Of a stretch of 64,000 nt of DNA, positions 23,199-33,318 are shown piece by piece. The stretch covers positions 310,001 to 374,000 of the forward strand of contig MZZL01000138.1 of assembly GCA_002749535.1 (NCBI GenBank). Direction: 5' to 3'. Each line of letters begins with the position of its first letter. The stretch's first letter is position 1. Position numbers and translations under genes: made by a program. The notes under the pieces were generated by a model, which searched no databases, was not told where the DNA came from, and saw only the letters and a program-made list of their open reading frames with translations. The stretch comes from Apophysomyces variabilis (lineage: Eukaryota > Mucoromycota > Mucoromycetes > Mucorales > Mucoraceae).

Positions 23199-25054
23199 AT
23201 GCTCAACACGACCGAAACCCCTTGTCCGCCATTACTTGAGGAGCCGTCTAACGAAACCTCTACTACTGGGTCGTCTAGGCCACCTTCTTCTTCTTCTGCT
23301 TCTACTGCACCTACACCTCAAAAACAGCAACAACAGCAACAAGCATCCACTTCTCGTCCAACGCTTGCCACTATTGCAACAGCTACTGTCGCTCAAGTTA
23401 AATTGAAGAAAACAGTCGCCGCCCCCGCTAAAAAGGTAAAAATTATCATCTGAATACTTTTGACTTTCCCCCCCCTTTTTTCTTTCATGCTCGTCCTCAA
23501 TTCATATTTGCTTCTTATGAAAGGCGCCATGGCGTGCACCCGGCAATTGGCAAATGCCGGATATTATCAAAGAAACTTGGGAGAAAAAGAAATTAGCTGA
23601 ACCGATACAACCTGTGAAAAAGAAAATGGAGCAACCACCGTCACCGTTAGTGACTAACAGGGTAATTGCTTTTAACGTATTCTCTGCATGGTTCCACCTA
23701 ACTTCTTTTCTGTTTTGGTATCTAGCGTCCATGGATTCCTGTTACAAGGTGTCCTGACATTGTGCCACTCCCTCCACCTATCCATCGATCCCAAAAAAAG
23801 CCGCATGCCGAATTTGATGCCAAGCTCCGAAAAGTTCTACCTCGATCCAAGATTATGGAATTGAACCCGCGAGACTACTACATCGGGTTGACCAAGGTTG
23901 GCAGCGGGTAAAAGAAAGACAAAAGAAAAAAAAAAGGAGACAGTAACCATAGGGTCTGCTGACAAAATTGTCTTCGTCATATTAGAGCCAACGGAGCCGT
24001 CGTTCGTGCTTCAAAACGCGGCAACAAAGGTCAAGTAGCTATCAAACGATGTTTTATCGAAGACCGAGATATTCCCCATCATGCCTATATTCTACGAGAA
24101 TTGCGTATTATGGGCTGTCTTTCGCATCCTAATCTTATCGAGCTCAAAGAGGCTACACTTTGGGGAGATCATTTATGGATGGCCATGGAACTGATGTCAT
24201 GTTCTGTATTTGGACTTTTATACAATACCACGGTTGGACTTTCAGAAGCCATGGCCATTCGCATCGCCAAAGAGGTATATCCCGGTAATTCAACCGCCGC
24301 TGTTCCTAAGACTTAAAAACAAAAACTTTCTTTTCCCAGTGTTTAGAAGGTTTGGTGTATCTCCATTCAAAGAACTATATGCACCGTGACATCAAGTGCG
24401 AAAATATTTTGCTAGGGCGAAGTGGTCAAGTGAAACTTGGTAAGAGAAATCAAAAAAAAATAAGTTGCAGTTGTGTTTTATTTATTTACTCAACACGGGA
24501 ATATTTGTTAGCTGATTTTGGTCTGGCAACGCCATTGACCAAGGAGAACTCTGCACGACTGGGGACAGCAAAGGTAAGAAAAGGCCACTCCTCAACCTCC
24601 TCTTCTATCAAACAATGACTGAACGGATTGGTTTGTCTAGTGGATGGCACCAGAAGTTGTCTCTGAATCACCTTACAAAGAAAATGTTGACATTTGGTCA
24701 CTTGCCATTACCATGATTGAGATGATGGATAGAGTTCCGCCATTATATTATTTGGAGGAACCGAGGGATATCTATGGCGAGATTCTATACGGCAACCCTC
24801 CGACTTTCAACTTTACGGTTCCTTCGGCGGGTATATCCGAATTGGTAATGTGGATGCTTAACCCACAGCCAGAGCAAAGACCTGATGCAAGGACGGTCTT
24901 AACAGTAAGTTAGATGATTTCCTCTATTACTGCATTACTGATCATCTTTACCTTCAACATGCAGAAAATTAAACAAAACATCCTGTCAGGTGCACTCCAA
25001 TGTGCTACTCAGTCTGCCCTGGCGGCCATTGTCTGCGATGTATTCCCGGAGTAA
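23199..25054 (+). CDS. STE20/PAK-type serine/threonine protein kinase
   Basis: A multi-exon gene of roughly 450 residues. The N-terminus (about 150 residues) is disordered, Ser/Pro/Gln-rich, with a poly-Gln run. The kinase domain shows the glycine loop [18 protein letters not shown] with the ATP-binding Lys, [13 protein letters not shown], the catalytic loop [18 protein letters not shown], and WMAPEVV. Then come [20 protein letters not shown] and [14 protein letters not shown]. The HRDIKCEN and DIWSLAI-MIEM-PP blocks are those of PAK/STE20 kinases. No CRIB/p21-binding domain or PH domain is seen, so it is PAK-like rather than a Cla4/Ste20 ortholog. It probably acts in a MAPK or polarity cascade, but substrates are not predictable. 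Start is the ATG at 23199; a GTG just before is ignored. Confidence 0.88.
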
Positions 25055-26890
25055 GAAAAAAGAAATTACAGACGACACACGACTGTCAACAAACTGCATT
25101 ACAACACAAACACACATACACACGCACACACACATTCACACACCCTTTGTCTTTCTTACTATCTCTCTTTCACACACACGCACACGCACATACACAAACT
25201 CTCACACACAAAAAATTTACTCACACTTACACTCACACATTCTTCATCTATCACATCACATATATACAAAATAACTTACCCCTCCTAAAAAAACGCGTGC
25301 ATCGCAACATACGCATTATACCAATCTATTCCTTGTGTAAATAACTTTGTTTTTTTATTTATTTGATTAACGGCAAAACAAGAAGCAAAAAAAAAAAAAG
25401 AAGTAAATGCGGAAACAACCAATCACTGTAAAATAATACACAAATTTTAAAAGGAACGATCACATGGAGACGATCTTCCGAAGTGTCACGGATGCCCTTC
25501 CCACTCAAAAAGAAAAAGCAAAAATACCTATCTTGTTTGCTTTAGAGTATATTTTAATTAGTAAAATGACCTCGAGATAGGATCAAAAGAAAGAAAGAGC
25601 ACGAGGTAAAGTATCCGTTCGTTTAGAGAGTTGGTTAGTGTGCGTCTATGTGCGTGTATATGTTCTTTACATTACAAAATTCTGGATTCGTGGTCGGTCA
25701 AGTCAAAAAAAAAAAAAAAAGGTTCCACATGCTACGTTGCCAGCTGTGGAGGGTGCTCGTTGTAGTACAACTTCTTGATAAGATCGGACTTTACGGACCT
25801 TGCCGAAGAAAAAGAAGAAGAAACCTTATGAACCTCTTTTTTTTTTATTTTAGCGTCGGCTTGTTAGGAAGGTGTGTCCTGAACCGTACCGTGGTTGTAT
25901 ATATATCTTTTCATCGTCCCACTGAAAAAAGGAGAAAGAAAGAAAAAGAAAGGATGAACTAAGCAACAAGCAAAGTCGGATTAGGACAAAGATAGTCAAA
26001 GCACAGTGTTTTAGCCCTTGTGTTGTTTGCAAGCAACAATTCACAGCGCTAGTGAATGACAGAGTTTGACCCTGAGCGATGGCTATTATAAAGATGGCAT
26101 AACTAGTTGCCTTTAACCAAGGTTTCTACAACAAACTTTGTTACCTTAACCAGCTGGGCAATAGAAAGTCAGACCTATGCAACTCGTATCCTTGTCCATT
26201 CTTACAGCTTCGAACTATCAAGGAGTAGCATCGATGCGACACTATCTTTGCTACACGTGGTAAAGAAAAATAAAGTTTTCATCAAGGGCTCCGTTCAGTG
26301 GCAAGTTGCCTGTTTCTCTACTGTGAACATTGTGATCCAACCCACAAACATAGCAAGCGTAGCTAATGCTTGGTGGTCAATATGAGGGAAAAAGAAAAGC
26401 AGGAGTTAGTCTCCATTCTAGAAACGGAAGTAACAGCCGATCCTACTCATTACATCTTGCAAATAGCCTATGATAGTAGAGAGCGCTGCAAGATGTGCCG
26501 ATATTGTCTAAGACCATATACTTTGGAAACCCCGCTCATGTTAACATAGTTATAAAGATATGATCCAGCATCAATTTCAATATCAATGACGACTGTTATG
26601 TTACCAGAGCCTTATCCGCAGAGACACTAGACCAATCAACATTGATTCAAAGATGGACAAAGTGGCAAAATGACCTAGTTAGAAGCTCTTTACGTATTTT
26701 GGCCCATGGATAGAACACGTTAGTCTTTGGAGGTCTAGGGAAGCTCCTCGAATGACTATGTCTAGGGGCATTGACAAGACAGCAAAATATCCCTTCATTA
26801 CGCTCTACACGATACTCAAAAGCTAAATACTAAACATTGAACATAGAAAATTGAAAATTGGAAATTGAAAATTCACGCTTAATATTTTGA
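25055..26890. other. Intergenic with CA microsatellite
   Basis: About 1.8 kb. A CA-rich microsatellite lies at about 25104-25260 in the kinase 3' region. Further A-rich runs occur at about 25387-25400 and 25706-25721. Short ORFs (25648-25962, 26107-26385) show no family resemblance. No gene seen. Confidence 0.5.
25104..25260 (+). repeat. CA-rich microsatellite
   Basis: Imperfect CACA/CACG/CATA/CTCACA repeat over about 150 bases, read directly. Confidence 0.85.
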
Positions 26891-27286
26891 ATGAAAGCGA
26901 GCTGCTGTTTCGCTGATGCAAAGGCTCATTCACAGACCGTACAGCGAGGAATTTCACGTGCTTTCGCACCCTTAAATCGCCTTGCTGTCTTGATATATTT
27001 TCGTCACGAGTATAGTGTGAGAATCATATCGAAACCGAATACATCAAAGGTAACCATTAGACTTCCTAGTAGAATGGAGAAAGCCTTGCTTTCTAGCGTC
27101 CGAGTATGGAGCAAAATTATGTTTGTATCTTATGTCAAATCAATGTAACCACAATAGGTCTCTTTTCCTTTTTGGCACAGGTTAGCATGGAGAATGTAAC
27201 TGCTCGCAAGGATTTGGTTTCGTTGATTGGGAAGGTGCTGTCAGCTGAGGCTAACATCCCCTATATTTATGTCTATTCTCCTTGAT
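26891..27286 (+). mobile_element. Probable DIRS-type retrotransposon fragment (RT/RNase H connection)
   Basis: Two broken frames recall the end of a DIRS-type reverse transcriptase. First comes KVTIRLPSRMEKALLSSVR, which is like the usual strand-plus-helix (mti-vP--Ki--ll---r). After a frame break comes VTARKDLVSLIGKVLSAEAN, which is like the connection motif (vtaR-LasLiGkl-a---a). DIRS elements are tyrosine-recombinase retrotransposons, common in Mucoromycota. No catalytic DD box, RNase H, methylase or recombinase domain could be read around it, so this is at most a scrap. A chance resemblance is possible. Confidence 0.35.
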
Positions 27287-27893
27287 AATACGAACGGGTC
27301 ATGGGCTGCAAACCCGGTATGGGATCGCTTTTAGTTCTGCCGTGTTTTACTGTTCCGGTAAAACCCACTTTTTCTTTTTCAGGTCATTGTGAGATAGTAT
27401 TGTAGGATGCTTATTTTAAACCTCTCAACTCTTAATTAATATTTGACTACAATATATCTAATTGAACTGACAGCACTAATTGAATCATATATTGCCGAAT
27501 TGCTTGGTCGTTACAAGGACGTAGAAGCATCCTGGCTGCAGATTTTACAATATATTCAGTTGCAAAAAGAACGGTGGCATTGATAAGCTCCATATCATTA
27601 CTAATTCATCGATCTGGGGTCAGTGGTACAACAATTGTATCCACAAAGGTAGAGACGCTGCTAGCAGGCGCGATTTGCCCCGTTGTCAAAGCTGTGCAAA
27701 GCGCTATGACCTCGCAGATGATGCACTCTGGCTTAGGTTTCAAGTCCCGAAGCGTCTCCAGGAATGTCAATCTACCCGGACTATCACGGGATTTGGGTTG
27801 CCGCCCAGCCCAGGAACCCCGCAATACCTCGGGAAAAAAGAAAAATAACGATCTGACAGCTTGATTTAGCTGTCTAGCATCACATCGCCATTC
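27287..27893. other. Intergenic, no gene seen
   Basis: About 600 bases with open but unrecognised frames on both strands (27574-27864 + and its antisense). It may be more of the degraded element to the left, plus the promoter of the Obg-like ATPase gene. Confidence 0.35.
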
Positions 27894-29822
27894 ATGATGT
27901 GTCATAGAATTTCACCATGGCAACCGACTGCAGGAATTCTTTGTCGTCGGCTATTCTCTACCTCGAGCCTTTGTTTGGCTAAGAAAGTGAAAAAGGCAGA
28001 TAAGAAAGCAGAACCGGTCGAAACTGTCCTGCTCGGTCGCCCATCGAATAATCTCAAAATGGGTGTAGTGGGTTTACCTAACATTGGGTATTGATTTAGA
28101 CTGGAATGAGAGAAAAATCGCTCATTATTAGTTACTGAACTTGTTGTTATACCGGATATATACGTAATATAGCAAGTCGTCTTTGTTCAACGTATTGACA
28201 AGCAGCAGTGTACCTGCAGAAAATTATCCATTTTGCACCATTGGTAAATGAGCCAATAAAGAAAAAGCTTTGCTAATAACCAGATGGTTTTTGTATCCTT
28301 CTACAGATCCTTCAGAAGCTCGAGTGCAAGTGCCTGACGCACGGTTTGATTGGCTCTGCGAAACATACAAACCAGTCAAAATAACCCCTGCCCATGTAAA
28401 GCAAAAAGAAAAACACACCACTAAACGGAAACTAAATACGGAATGCAAAAAAAACAATAACATATAGCTTACTGTACTTGACATTGCCGGCTTGGTACGT
28501 GGTGCTGCTCAAGGTGCAGGTTTGGGCAATACTTTCTTGTCTAACGTAGCATCTGTGGATGCCATCTATCATTTGGTACGAGCATTTGAAGACGAGGACG
28601 TGACCCATGTTGAAAATACGGTCGATCCGGTGCGGGATCTAGAGATCATCCAGGACGAATTGCGAATAAAGGACGAGGAAATGCTCGAGCGGTATCTGAT
28701 TGAACATGGCCGGGCCGCGAAATTCCACGATGCAAAGCGGCCGCCTGGATTGATATCGAAGAAAGAGGAATTGGTATGATTAGCATATATGGTCGAATGT
28801 TGCGCTGATGGGATAATTCGTTCGGGGATAAAGGCTATCGTAGAGAAAGTAGCCCAATTTATGGCCAAAGGAAACGATGTACGCAAAGGAGAATGGACTG
28901 CAACCGAGGTTCATGTGATCAATTCGCTGCATTTATTGACAGCTAAACCGGTGGTTTACCTGTGCAATATGAGTTTGGACGATTATGTTATCGGTGATAA
29001 CCCATGGTAGGAGTGATCTTCTATCTTTGAGGAGAGTAAATTTACAGGTATATACGATTCTTGGTGTAGGACAACGAATATTCAAGAATGGATCAATGAA
29101 AATAATGCTGGTGATTTAATGATTCCGTTATCGGTAGCATTTGAATCAAAGGTGAGCAATTGTGTTTTTTCTATGAGGATGTATCTAATACCTAATATGT
29201 TCCTGGGCCTTCAGTTAGCCAGCATGACTGCAGAAGAGTCAGAAGCGTATCTAAACGAATTAGGGGTTGAGTCGCAGCTCCCGCGTGTTATCTTGGCAGG
29301 ATACAAGGCATTACATTTGATTCATTATTTTACATGTGGTCAACAAGAAGTCCGTGCATGGACTGTAAGAGTAAGTGTCACCGAAGAAAAGAATGGAGCA
29401 TGAATCCGTGCTTTTCCGGGATGTGTTTCTCATATTTATCCTAGAATACATCTAAAGCACCACAAGCAGCAGGTGTCATTCAGTAAGAAGAGCGATATCT
29501 TGTAAACTAGGATGTGCTAATGCTGGGTCTGACAAACAGTTCTGATTTTGAACGCGGGTTTATTTCAGCTGATGTGATGAAACTGGATGATCTCAAGCAA
29601 TTAGGCTCTGAATCCGCTGTTCGAGCTGCAGGAAAATACATGCAAAAAGGAAAAGGTTACGTGATGGAAGACGGGGATATTGTTCACTTTAAGGTAAGGC
29701 ACGATGTTGAATATAGATCATCTTGCTTAACACAGTTTTATGAAACAACTTAGTTTAACGGTAAGCAGTCATTAAGTGATGCTGTTATTGACACTGGTAC
29801 TAAAACCAATCTATCTCAGTAA
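27894..29822 (+). CDS. Mitochondrial Obg-like P-loop ATPase (OLA1/YchF family, YLF2-like)
   Basis: YchF/OLA1 proteins are TRAFAC-class P-loop ATPases linked to ribosomes and stress responses. The N-terminus [18 protein letters not shown] looks like a mitochondrial presequence, so this is probably the mitochondrial paralog (yeast YLF2 type) rather than cytosolic OLA1. The P-loop [18 protein letters not shown] is split by an intron inside its second Gly codon. [17 protein letters not shown] is the G3 region, with the hydrophobic residue typical of the subfamily. The C-terminal TGS-like part reads [15 protein letters not shown] and [16 protein letters not shown]. At least nine introns. The nucleotide-specificity motif, normally N-x-x-E, reads NMSLDD, so the Glu is missing. 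The final residues are uncertain, because the last exon may end at FKFN or run on to the TAA at 29820. Confidence 0.88.
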
Positions 29823-31150
29823 CTGGTAAAACCAAATAGAAGACGAATATAGAACTTTGCCAAAAATATTAATAGATGCTATTGTTAGCGAATTTTAGTA
29901 ACCTGCATTGATCTAACCTTATATCAGAAACACCTTTAATAAGACGGTCCAAAACTCGCAAAGGAATGCACCGAACTTTAAAACTCTTCACAAAGCAGCC
30001 TTATTCATATCAGCGCCTCCGCTGGTCATCAAGATACCATCGTTAGCCACAATTTTACTTCGATTCTTCTTTTTTTTTTTGTTTTAACAATCTAGCAAAA
30101 TATCTTTCCCATTTTCTTTCACTTTCACATTACGATCTACACCAACGATCCACTCTGACGGTCCCATTTAATGATCCAAACAATATATTAAGTACTTACC
30201 TTAACGAAATTTACTAACAAAATATTTTCTGTTTTCTATTTAGAAACACTTTGAACTCTTTGTTACCTTCATTTGTTTTTCTAATATCGCAATCCACTTA
30301 CGGTTTTGCTATTTAACCAAAACACACACCTGATGCTCACTTACAAAACGATCAAGAACCTATTTATTAGCTTTCCGGTCAACAACCTTGCTACTGGTTA
30401 AAATAGTCTACGCCTTTACAACATCTTCCTTGTTCGCCACTTGCCTAATGCAAGCGCATACAGTTTTGCATTAGTCTCCTCAAGTCAATGACTACATGTA
30501 TCGTCCTCGTAAGAAGGTATTGACAGCAACAAAAAATTTGTGATCAAGTATGATGGAGGAATATTGGCCACAGGCTGCAAATCACTGGAAACAAGGTAAA
30601 GGATAACCAGGAATGAAGTAGGGTTCCGCATGGTTCGGTTCTCCTCGGTTCTTTGCTGGAACTAAACTGAACCGAACCTAATCAAACTGAAAAGGAAAGA
30701 GAAGAGACTTATATAGAGAACCGTTTTATTGAGAAATTAAGGTAGTAGAAAACTCCATATAGAATAGTTATGGTAAAAAGAGTGTATTTCCTGTAAAAAA
30801 TACGGTTATCATAGTTTAAAGTATTTTATGTCAAAATTGGCTTATTTTTACAGCTCTGTAATTAACCAGAAGAACTTTGTTTTGTGCTCTACTGATTCAT
30901 TCTGATGGTGAAATGAGCAGCATTTTGTCATTACCAAATTCTATAGACGTGTCTGTAAATCAGGTAGCTGTTCTAGTAATGTTATCACCATCTGAATGTT
31001 GCTTTTTAGCATTGCCGCTCTTGCTTACATACAAGCATAATTAACTAAACTGACATGTTATAAACTAGTTAATGCGTTTAGATACTTAATCATGCTTTTT
31101 CTTCTAAATCAACTACATCTGATTCAGTTCCTTTAAAAAGAACCAATTCT
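29823..31150. other. Intergenic, AT-rich, start of repeat block
   Basis: No protein gene seen. A perfect 9-bp inverted pair, GGTTCGGTT (30632-30640) and AACCGAACC (30670-30678), with further GGTTC units between, marks a hairpin. From about 30700 the DNA becomes strongly AT-rich. Confidence 0.5.
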
Positions 31151-31162
31151 AGTTTAGTATCA

Positions 31163-31970
31163 TATCTATGTCTAAATAGGGAATATATAACACAGGATGA
31201 AGCAATCTAATTTAGTTGCTTAATATAATGAATAATGATAAGTTTTTATAATTTGCTATAGAGAAGTCTCTCCATTATAAAAGGCAATTACAAATGTAAT
31301 GTTTTATCTAATGAGAAAAAGAGACAAGCAATACACGCGAGAATTGTGTTATATGTAGATAGAAAAAGGGACGGATAGAATCCTTTGAGACTGTTGGATA
31401 TGTTTATTTCATTCAACTTGTCTGCCTATTTATAATTATTTGCTCTTATACGGGATTTGTAATTAGTGAACGTTCTTCTCGGCGATAGGTGTATGATTTA
31501 GCTAAGTGTAATAACTGCGGTATAGCAGTGTCACCTTGTCTTCATCCTCGGTGATAGATCTCTGATTTAGAGAAGAGGTGCAGTCGGTGTTCCAAACTAG
31601 AGAAGTTCACTGTAAATGGAAACACGTTAATTCCGATCATCCTGTTCATGGAACACAAGTACTAGGAAGTCACACTACGACAGCGACGTATACTACAAGA
31701 ATCAATGTAGGATGATCTTTATTCAAATAAAAACATTACTCTTTTATACTAAAATATCTGTGGGTCTAGATGGACAGAACTGTGATAATGGACTGTGCTT
31801 TGTATTAAATGATTTATAATTACCTTCTATAATAGAGAGACTTCTCCATAGCAGATCATAAAAGCTTGGCATTGTTCATTGTATTAAGGAACTAAGTTAA
31901 GATTGCTTAATCCTGTATTATACAAGTTTGTATTTAAAGTCCATCTTCTCTATTTAGACATAATTAGAGT
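31163..31970. mobile_element. Element bounded by long imperfect inverted repeats
   Basis: The left arm (31163-31300) matches the reverse complement of the right arm (31805-31970). Both contain, in order, ATGTCTAAATAG, a CAGGAT-AAGCAATCT block, GTT/CCTTAATA-AATGAA-AATG, then TTTGCTAT or TCTGCTAT followed by GAGAAGTCTCTC, and a TTATA-AAGG-AATTA block. About 500 bases lie between the arms with no coding frame. The arrangement fits a non-autonomous DNA transposon (MITE-like) or an old foldback element. Arms have diverged by indels, and I could not identify target-site duplications. Confidence 0.5.
31478..31575 (+). repeat. Pair of 30-base direct repeats inside the foldback element
   Basis: CTCGGCGATAGGTGTATGAT (31478 on, continuing TTAGCTAAG) and CTCGGTGATAGATCTCTGAT (31547 on, continuing TTAGAGAAG) are near copies about 70 bases apart. 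Confidence 0.6.
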
Positions 31971-32039
31971 AGTGAGAGTATCCATTATAGCTATGGATAC
32001 AACAACAAATCACTTAGTATAGAATACAGCTTAAGGCTT

Positions 32040-33060
32040 AGAATTTGACCCAGCCTGACCAGGTATCTACTGGGCAGGCCTAAGTGGGCTGGTGTAAAGG
32101 CGTGGATTATTTTGAGCAGTAATAAAGGTTGTTGATCAGTAAAGTAAATAAAAAGATCCTTGATCACCTTTAAAAGTGAGCATCAGATGTGTATTTTGGT
32201 TAAACACCAAAACTATAAGTGAGTTGCAATAAAAAAAGGTAAAGGTAACAAAGAGCTTTATATGTTTCTAAGTAGAAAACAAAAGAAAATGTTTTATTAG
32301 TAGATTTCATTAAGAGAAATACCTAAGATATTATTTGGATCATTAAATAGATTGTCAAAATGGATCGTCAGTATGGTTCATAAAATGAGTAAAAGAGAAA
32401 TAACAAGATCTTTCAGTAGATCGTAAAATAAAATAATCAAAGTAAACTCTGGTTAATAATAGTATCTTAATAACTAACAGAGGCGCAGATACAAGTATAA
32501 GGCTACTTTATAAAGATTTAAAAACTTCGAATAACCTGTCATTTTATTGACAAAAAAAAAGGAGGTATTTTATACTGGTTTGAAAATACAAAAGATAAAG
32601 GAATACAAATAAGGTTGAATAAAATGAAAGTTGAAGTTAAGAATAAAATTGAATAAAAAGGAAGGTTAAATTAGAAATAAGATTAGATAAAAAAATAAAA
32701 TTCAAACAAAATAAGGTTAAATGGAGATACAGTTAGATAGAGATAGAGGTAAAAGTGTTGATTAATAATAAGGTTAGATCAGAATAAAGTTAGAAGATAA
32801 ACTAAGGATGTATAGTAATAAGGATCGGAAAGGTCGTGTATGTAGCAAGGAAATTGTGGTGTACATTGCCGAAAAGTTCCTTTAACCTGAGAATAAGTTA
32901 TATTTTAAGAAAACACTTGTATTATCCTTTCCTTATCAGCTTTGCAGCTTTTCTAACTTTTATTCCAGTATGAAATATAAAATAATAATAGAAAGAAAAT
33001 AAGAAATAAAAAAATAAAAAAGGAAGAAAGATAAATAAAATAATATTTTTTTTATTTTTA
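32040..33060 (+). repeat. Dispersed repeat, copy A (5' of tRNA-Thr AGT)
   Basis: From GGTGTAAAGGCGTGGATTAT (32091) to about 33045 this matches 58411-59340 almost base for base, with scattered substitutions and a few indels. Looser similarity starts earlier (AGAATTTGACC... at 32041, compare 58217). There is no coding frame and no terminal TG...CA that I can defend. The sequence is about 70% A+T and includes many GGTTAGAT/AAATAAGG-like units. It ends about 200 bases before a tRNA-Thr gene in the same direction. Confidence 0.9.
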
Positions 33061-33245
33061 AAAGGTTATTATAATAACAAAGATAAATATAACCATTTAA
33101 ACTACAATAGGCAAAATCAAAGCAAAAAGTAAACACAATGCAAATAAAATAGATTTGAATAAAAGATGAAGATAATTTTGATAACAAAGACATCTACTAT
33201 TTTATAAAAATCATGTAGTTTATTTTGGTCATTTTTGAGTATAAA

Positions 33246-33318
33246 GCCTTCTTGGCTCAGTTGGCAGAGCGTCTGCCTAGTAAGCAGAAGGTCGCCAGTT
33301 CGATTCTGGCAGAAGGCA
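33246..33318 (+). tRNA. tRNA-Thr (AGT anticodon)
   Basis: Full cloverleaf without intron. Acceptor stem GCCTTCT/AGAAGGC, D stem GCTC/GAGC, anticodon stem TCTGC/GCAGA with loop CTAGTAA (anticodon AGT), T stem GCCAG/CTGGC with loop TTCGATT, discriminator A. Internal promoter boxes: A (GGCTCAGTTGG) and B (GTTCGATTC). A T5 run right after the gene is a Pol III terminator. AGT is read as IGU, a threonine tRNA. Confidence 0.95.

Noticed and set aside
24990..25344. Thr/His-rich ORFs at the kinase 3' end
   Set aside because: Translation of the CA microsatellite.
31478..31575. CRISPR-like direct repeats
   Set aside because: Only two imperfect units, no regular spacers, eukaryotic context.
32091..33045. 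Repeat as a segmental duplication including the tRNA gene
   Set aside because: Similarity stops at about 33060/59360, the spacers differ, and the tRNA bodies have different anticodons and stem sequences.
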